DNA from: Candidatus Zixiibacteriota bacterium
GTDB lineage: Bacteria > Zixibacteria > MSB-5A5 > GN15 > FEB-12
Direction: 5' to 3'
Length of the DNA: 27,441 nt
NCBI GenBank assembly: GCA_016213305.1
Contig: JACRAV010000246.1
Location: 1-27,441, forward strand
Under the pieces are notes generated by a model. The model ran no database searches. It saw nothing but the letters and a program-made list of their open reading frames with translations, and was not told where the DNA came from. Below, piece by piece: positions 23,424 to 27,441 of the stretch. Position 1 is the stretch's first letter, and each line of letters begins with the position of its first letter. The position numbers and the translations under genes were made by a program.

Positions 23424-23448
23424 TACGCGTACTTTGAGCGAAACCTGA

Positions 23449-23880
23449 TCAGAACGGCAGGTCGTCGTCACCGTTGGACGAGGAGCCGGTATCCGGCACG
23501 GACGCGCCTGCACCTGCCCCGGCGCCTGAGCCGGCGCTCCGGTCATCGCCGGGACGCCCGCCGATCATCTGGAAATTGGTCACGACGATCTCGGAGATGT
23601 ATTTCTTGTTCCCCTCCTTGTCCTCGTAACTCCGGTTGTCGATGCGGCCTTCGATGTAAATTTCCCGCCCCTTGGTGAGGTATTCCTTGATGATTTCGGC
23701 CTGTTTCCCCCAGGCCACGATATTGTGCCAGGTGGTGGACTCATTCTTCTGGCCGTCCTGACCGGTCCAACGCTCGTTGGTGGCGAGTGAAAAGGAGGCC
23801 ACGGCCTTGCCGCCCGGGGTGTACCGAAGCTCCGGGTCCTTGCCCAGCCGGCCAATAAGGATCGCTTTGTTGACTGACAT
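23449..23880 (-). CDS. ssb: Single-stranded DNA-binding protein
   Basis: SSB coats single-stranded DNA during replication, recombination and repair. The 143-residue product has the N-terminal OB fold (about 1-105) with the typical opening MSVNKAILIGRLGKDPELRY, FSLATNERW and WHNIVAWGKQAEI, then a short Gly/Ala/Ser-rich linker (about 112-136), and the conserved acidic tip DDDLPF that recruits partner proteins. AGGAG lies 6 nt before the ATG. It has its own strong promoter and a hairpin terminator, so it appears monocistronic. Readthrough into the HAMP-like gene is possible. Confidence 0.97.
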   Translation of the reverse strand: MSVNKAILIGRLGKDPELRYTPGGKAVASFSLATNERWTGQDGQKNESTTWHNIVAWGKQAEIIKEYLTKGREIYIEGRIDNRSYEDKEGNKKYISEIVVTNFQMIGGRPGDDRSAGSGAGAGAGASVPDTGSSSNGDDDLPF

Positions 23881-23912
23881 GATTACTCCTGAGATAAGTG
23901 TTTCGTGGCAAT

Positions 23913-23941
23913 AGTATAGCCGGGTCGAAACCGGCTGTCAA
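23913..23941 (-). promoter_or_regulatory. ssb promoter with an inverted repeat in its spacer
   Basis: On the minus strand TTGACA (23941-23936), 17-bp spacer, TATACT (23918-23913): near-consensus. A perfect dyad AGCCGG(7)CCGGCT (23918-23936) fills the spacer and touches the inner base of each hexamer, a position suited to a repressor site. Confidence 0.7.
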
Positions 23942-23957
23942 GACACGGTGATTGAGC

Positions 23958-23986
23958 TTGCCACAGAATGTGAAATCGGCTATATA
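23958..23986 (+). promoter_or_regulatory. nadE operon promoter
   Basis: TTGCCA (23958-23963), 17-bp spacer, TATATA (23981-23986). Transcription would start near 23993, leaving only about 16 nt before the preferred ATG at 24010. The -35 lies 16 bp from the divergent ssb -35. Confidence 0.6.
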
Positions 23987-24009
23987 CCGGCGCAAACAGG
24001 GTGTGTACG

Positions 24010-24816
24010 ATGAGCCAGCAGATTGATCCGGAAAAGTCGATTGTGTCCATCAAGCGGTTCCTGACGGGTCGTCTGACTCAGTCGGGGCTGACCGGGTATG
24101 TGATCGGTCTGTCCGGGGGTATTGACTCGGCGGTTTCGGCCGCCCTGGCGGTCGAGGCGGTCGGCCGCGACAAGGTGTTCGGGGTTCTGATGCCCTACCG
24201 GACCTCATCCAAAACATCCATCGAAGATGCCACCACCCATGCCCGTCAACTGGGGATTGAGTTTCAAGTGATTGACATCTCCCCCATGATTGACGCCTAT
24301 TTCGGACCGTTTGACGAGTCGCTTCGCCTCCGGGCCGGCAATAAAATGGCCCGCGAGCGGATGTCGATCCTGTTCGACATCGCCCACAAACTGAACCGGC
24401 TGGTCCTTGGCACCGGCAACCGGACCGAAATCTGCCTTGGATACACCACATGGTATGGCGACTCGGCCTGTTCGGTCAACCCGCTGGGGGAATTGTACAA
24501 GACCGATGTTCGCAAGATCGCCCGTATTTTGCGTGTGCCGCCGTCGATTATCGCCAAACATCCCACCGCCGACCTCTGGGTCGGCCAGACCGATGAAGGC
24601 GAAATCGGGGTGACCTATGAACGGATCGACCAGTTGCTGGGCTTGATGATCGATCGAAACGTCACCTCGCTGGCCAATTTGGAACAGGCCGGTTTCAAGC
24701 GGGCCGAGATCGATCGGATCGTGGCGCTGGTCAATCGGAATTCTTTCAAACGACGCCTGCCGGATATTGCTCCTCTCGGACGGGGGGATGTCCCGGATCA
24801 TATCGTTTTGCACTGA
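24010..24816 (+). CDS. nadE: NH3-dependent NAD+ synthetase
   Basis: NadE amidates deamido-NAD+ to NAD+ through an adenylated intermediate, the last step of NAD synthesis. The 268-residue product is a stand-alone synthetase domain with the PP-loop SGGIDS (residues 35-40), the GTGNRTEICLGYTTWYGDSA block that binds substrate and the catalytic pocket, KTDVRKIARIL, and HPTADLWVGQTDEGEIGVTY. There is no N-terminal glutaminase domain, so ammonia or a separate amidotransferase must supply nitrogen. The start at ATG 24010 gives the usual MSQQ-type opening. A GTG at 24001 is an alternative that adds three residues. The gene heads a tight plus-strand set with rsmI, a PAP2 gene and lgt. Confidence 0.94.
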   Translation: MSQQIDPEKSIVSIKRFLTGRLTQSGLTGYVIGLSGGIDSAVSAALAVEAVGRDKVFGVLMPYRTSSKTSIEDATTHARQLGIEFQVIDISPMIDAYFGPFDESLRLRAGNKMARERMSILFDIAHKLNRLVLGTGNRTEICLGYTTWYGDSACSVNPLGELYKTDVRKIARILRVPPSIIAKHPTADLWVGQTDEGEIGVTYERIDQLLGLMIDRNVTSLANLEQAGFKRAEIDRIVALVNRNSFKRRLPDIAPLGRGDVPDHIVLH

Positions 24817-24833
24817 GTACCGCGGCGGGAAGA

Positions 24834-25556
24834 ATGTCAATCGGAAAGCTGTACCTCGTCCCCACCCCTATCGGCAATCTCTCCGACATGACCGACCATG
24901 CCCGCGAGGTGCTGGCGGCGGCGGATATTGTCGCCTGCGAGGACACCCGCACGTCGGGACGGCTCATGCAACATCTCGGTCTGAAGAAGAAACTTGTCAG
25001 CTACCACGAATTTAACGAGCGGAGCCGGTCGGCCCAATTGATCGAGCGAATCCATGCCGGGGAGACGGTGGCGGTGATCAGCGACGCCGGATCGCCGGGG
25101 ATCTCCGACCCGGCCTACCGGGTGGTGCGGGCGGCTATCGAGGCGAACATAGAAATAATCCCGCTACCGGGACCGAACGCGCTGATACCCGCCCTGACCG
25201 CCTCCGGACTTCCGACCGACCGATTCTTTTTCGAGGGGTTCCTGTCGCACAAGACCGGCGCCCGCAAGCGCCGGCTGGAGGCGATCGGTTCATACCCGCA
25301 CACACTGATATTCTACGAATCGCCGTTCCGCATCCACAAGACCCTGCAGGCGATCTTCGATACTCTGGGCGACCGCCCCGCCTGCCTGTCGCGCGAGATC
25401 AGCAAGAAGTTCGAGGAGCATATTCGCGGGACGGTAAGCGAGATTCTGAACCGGATCAAAGGCAAAACCGTGAAGGGTGAGATTGTGCTGTGTGTCGGCG
25501 GACTGGGCGACGCGCGCGAACCGGATGAGCCGGACTCCGAGGAGGAGGACACATGA
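24834..25556 (+). CDS. rsmI: 16S rRNA 2'-O-ribose C1402 methyltransferase RsmI
   Basis: RsmI methylates the 2'-O of C1402 at the ribosomal P site. The 240-residue product shows the family's class III (tetrapyrrole-methylase fold) motifs in order: LYLVPTPIGNLSDMT, ACEDTRTSGRL, VAVISDAGSPGISDPAY, PLPGPNALIPALTASGLP, FFFEGFL and YESPFR. It is slightly shorter than E. coli RsmI at the C-terminus, ending in an acidic tail of Glu and Asp. It starts 17 bp after nadE, and its TGA overlaps the next ATG in an ATGA arrangement. Confidence 0.95.
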   Translation: MSIGKLYLVPTPIGNLSDMTDHAREVLAAADIVACEDTRTSGRLMQHLGLKKKLVSYHEFNERSRSAQLIERIHAGETVAVISDAGSPGISDPAYRVVRAAIEANIEIIPLPGPNALIPALTASGLPTDRFFFEGFLSHKTGARKRRLEAIGSYPHTLIFYESPFRIHKTLQAIFDTLGDRPACLSREISKKFEEHIRGTVSEILNRIKGKTVKGEIVLCVGGLGDAREPDEPDSEEEDT

Positions 25557-26467
25557 TCCGCGCCGATCGAATGTACCCGTTCGACTATATCGTTTTGGGG
25601 TATTGCGCCCTGATGGCGGCGCTGATACTTGTCTTTGGACGACCTTTCATTCAGTACCTCGATGAACTGGCGTTCTATGTCGGCGCGGCGATGCTGGCCA
25701 TCTTCATCCCGCGAGTGCTGGATGAACACCGGAGCCGCTCCGAGGCGTTCATTCGGCTTCTCTACCCCGCCCTGCTACTCTGGCCGTTTTACCGCATGAC
25801 GCAGGGGACCATCCTGCTGGTATTCGACAATTTCTTTGACGCCGATCTATCCGCGTTTGAGGTGTCGATTCTGGGCGCGGACCCCTCGCTCTACTTCGAT
25901 TCGCATGGACTCAATGTCGTGGTGACGGAGATTCTCTCGCTTTGTTATTTCAGTTATTACTTCATGATTCCGGCCTTTTTCCTGCCGGTGTTCTTCCGCC
26001 GGGATTATCGAATCCTCAAAGAGGCGCTGGCGGTGGTTTGCCTCACTTTCTTTGCCTCTTATCTTTTGTTTGCCCTGTATCCGATTGAAGGCCCGCGCTG
26101 GCACTTTGCCGGCCTGTATCAGCACCCGGTCGAGGGTCCCCTGTTTCGACAGTTGGTCAATTTCGTCATCGATTCCGGCGCGGTTCACGGGGGATGCATG
26201 CCGTCATCGCACACGGCGGTGGGATTGGTTTTGATGCTGATGTGTTTCCGATACTACCGCCGCTGGGGGTGGGTTCTGCTTCCGTTCGTGATCGGGCTGG
26301 CGGCGGGCACGGTCTGGGGGCGGTTTCATTTCGCGTCCGACGTGGTGGTCGGGGCGGCGATCGCGTGTGCGGCATATTGGCTGATCAATAAATACCACGA
26401 TCGCTGGATCAATCGCCCCGAGAACGTTGTTGCAGACAGTAAGATGCAAGGCGCCCATGTGTCCTGA
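25553..26467 (+). CDS. PAP2-superfamily integral membrane phosphatase/phosphotransferase
   Basis: This 304-residue protein has about six or more hydrophobic segments. Acid-phosphatase (PAP2) motifs lie in the C-terminal half: LYPIEGPRW (a motif-1 variant), GCMPSSHTAVG (about residues 213-223, motif 2 with Ser for the usual Gly in PSGH) and GRFHFASDVVVG (about 256-267, motif 3, with the nucleophile His and Asp). The layout, with a long N-terminal membrane region, resembles the inositolphosphotransferase/AUR1-like branch rather than short undecaprenyl-PP phosphatases. The substrate (phospholipid, polyprenyl-PP or sphingolipid head group) cannot be told. AGGAGG 5 nt before the ATG and 4-bp overlap with rsmI indicate coupling. 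The stop overlaps the lgt start region by 11 bp. Confidence 0.85.
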   Translation: MIRADRMYPFDYIVLGYCALMAALILVFGRPFIQYLDELAFYVGAAMLAIFIPRVLDEHRSRSEAFIRLLYPALLLWPFYRMTQGTILLVFDNFFDADLSAFEVSILGADPSLYFDSHGLNVVVTEILSLCYFSYYFMIPAFFLPVFFRRDYRILKEALAVVCLTFFASYLLFALYPIEGPRWHFAGLYQHPVEGPLFRQLVNFVIDSGAVHGGCMPSSHTAVGLVLMLMCFRYYRRWGWVLLPFVIGLAAGTVWGRFHFASDVVVGAAIACAAYWLINKYHDRWINRPENVVADSKMQGAHVS

Positions 26468-27260
26468 ACTGTTCCATCTCGGTCCGCTCCCGATCCGGAG
26501 TTTCGGGCTGGCGATTGCGGTCTCGTTTCTGGCGGGGGTGCTCTATATCATGCGGATTGCGCGCCGCGACAGGAAGCCGGTGGATCAGTTTGTCACGATC
26601 GCCTATCTGATGATCTTCAGCGGCCTTTTGGGGGCGCGACTATTCTATGTTCTGTTTCATCTGGAGGAATTTTCCGGCCACTGGCTGAATACGATCAATC
26701 CGTTTCAAGGGTCGCAATTCGGCATCGCCGGACTGAATCTGTACGGCGGCATTCTGGTGGGGATTGTCGCCACGCTGGTGTATTGCCGGATCTACAAACT
26801 AAGGGTACTCGACGTCTTCGACACCTTTGCGGCTCCGCTCGCGCTTGGCATCGGTATTTCGCGCATCGGCTGTTTTCTGAACGGTTGTTGTTTCGGCACG
26901 CCGACCGATCTCCCCTGGTCGATCCAGTTTCCGATTGATTCGATTCCGTATTCGGTTTTCGGCCCCGCGCATATCCACCCTACCCAGATATATAGTTCGC
27001 TGTACGGGGTTGGATTGTTCGTACTTCTGCACTTCCTGTTGAAACACCGGAAGTTTGTCGGGCAGGTCACCGCCGCATTCTTTATGATCGAGGCGGTCTT
27101 TCGATACTTTATCGAGACGATTCGCTATTACGAACAGGAGATGGTATTCTCCATCGGGGGGACGACGATCACCTACAATCAGGTGATTTCGGTGTCGCTG
27201 TTTGCGGCGGGGGTGATAATCTATCTGACCTCAGCCAGACGCCGCACGAACCTCACATAG
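26457..27260 (+). CDS. lgt: Prolipoprotein diacylglyceryl transferase
   Basis: Lgt moves a diacylglyceryl group from phosphatidylglycerol to the lipobox cysteine of prolipoproteins at the inner membrane. The 267-residue product has about seven hydrophobic segments. Family motifs are GARLFYVLFHLEEF (about 59-72), LNLYGGILVG (93-102; a Tyr stands where E. coli has its His103), the signature GIGISRIGCFLNGCC (131-145) with the essential-type Arg136, and HPTQIYSSLYG, with FRYFIETIR further on. ATG 26457 is chosen over an in-frame TTG at 26427 because it gives the usual short N-terminus. It overlaps the PAP2 gene. A lipobox protein is encoded in the same window at 15122-15970. Confidence 0.95.
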   Translation: MCPELFHLGPLPIRSFGLAIAVSFLAGVLYIMRIARRDRKPVDQFVTIAYLMIFSGLLGARLFYVLFHLEEFSGHWLNTINPFQGSQFGIAGLNLYGGILVGIVATLVYCRIYKLRVLDVFDTFAAPLALGIGISRIGCFLNGCCFGTPTDLPWSIQFPIDSIPYSVFGPAHIHPTQIYSSLYGVGLFVLLHFLLKHRKFVGQVTAAFFMIEAVFRYFIETIRYYEQEMVFSIGGTTITYNQVISVSLFAAGVIIYLTSARRRTNLT

Positions 27261-27266
27261 ACGAAC

Positions 27267-27441
27267 CTACATCAGCGAATACCCACCGTCAACAATCACC
27301 GTCTGGCCGGTGATCCAGCTGGCGCGGGGCGAAGCCAGAAAGACCGCCACATCGGCCACTTCTTCGGGGCGTCCGATCCGCTTGAACGGCGTGCGGGCGG
27401 TGACTTCGGCTTTCATCTGCTCGTAGTTCGGGAATACTTTC
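27267..27441 (-). CDS. Short-chain dehydrogenase/reductase, C-terminal 57 residues (5' end outside window)
   Basis: The reverse strand is open from the window edge (first full codon at 27440) to a TAG at 27269-27267. It encodes the typical end of a classical SDR: TPFKRIGRPEEVADVAVFLA, SPRASWITGQTVIVDGGYSL and a final Met. The GRPEEVA and ITGQ..VDGG motifs are the standard C-terminal signature of FabG-like and glucose-1-dehydrogenase-like enzymes. The cofactor motif and the catalytic Tyr-Lys pair lie outside, so the substrate cannot be called. It converges on lgt with 6 bp between the stops, and no terminator is seen there. Confidence 0.93.
   Translation of the reverse strand, partial: KVFPNYEQMKAEVTARTPFKRIGRPEEVADVAVFLASPRASWITGQTVIVDGGYSLM

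Noticed and set aside
23265..23546. Longer version of the HAMP-like protein starting in ssb
   Set aside because: It would cross the ssb terminator and overlap ssb in another frame. AAGGAGT before ATG 23264 gives a better start.

Overview
The window (about 58-60% GC by eye) is dense and chromosomal and comes from a diderm bacterium. It encodes outer-membrane and LPS machinery (BamA, a Skp/OmpH-like chaperone, LpxD), lipoprotein processing (Lgt plus a lipobox protein), and a giant secreted protein with a cohesin-like domain, a dockerin-like domain and a C-terminal FlgD-Ig/Por-type (T9SS type A-like) sorting domain. That combination, and the sequence style of the dockerin-like and NYPNPFNPST-type tail modules, suggests the FCB superphylum, most likely Candidatus Zixibacteria or a close relative. 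This placement is inference from protein style, not a phylogeny.

Layout: (1) 1-1363, plus strand: 3' end of ftsY, then a YjbQ-family gene and rlmH, joined by ATGA-type and 8-bp overlaps. (2) 1421-12406, minus strand: one 11-kb gene for a protein of about 3661 residues: signal peptide, about 36 cysteine-rich Ig/cadherin-like repeats of about 85 residues, cohesin-like domain, dockerin-like domain, sorting tail. It has a strong predicted promoter and a structured leader. (3) 12884-14857, plus: acs (acetyl-CoA synthetase), ending in a terminator that is part of a cluster of REP-like hairpins (14869-15127). (4) 15122-18020, minus: uvrB followed by a hypothetical lipoprotein gene. (5) 18285-22697, plus: rplU-bamA-skp/ompH-lpxD, an envelope-biogenesis operon headed by ribosomal protein L21. 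(6) 22686-23880, minus: ssb and a two-TM HAMP-like membrane protein whose 3' end overlaps lpxD. (7) 24010-27260, plus: nadE-rsmI-PAP2-lgt, tightly packed, divergent from ssb through a compact bidirectional promoter region. (8) 27267-27441, minus: 3' end of a short-chain dehydrogenase/reductase gene.

Most genes are housekeeping. The accessory interest is in the giant repeat protein (its architecture, the history of internal duplication, and its hairpin leader with a terminator-like stem touching the Shine-Dalgarno sequence), the REP-like cluster after acs, and the inverted-repeat structures around ssb. No mobile element, CRISPR array, tRNA or rRNA was recognised.
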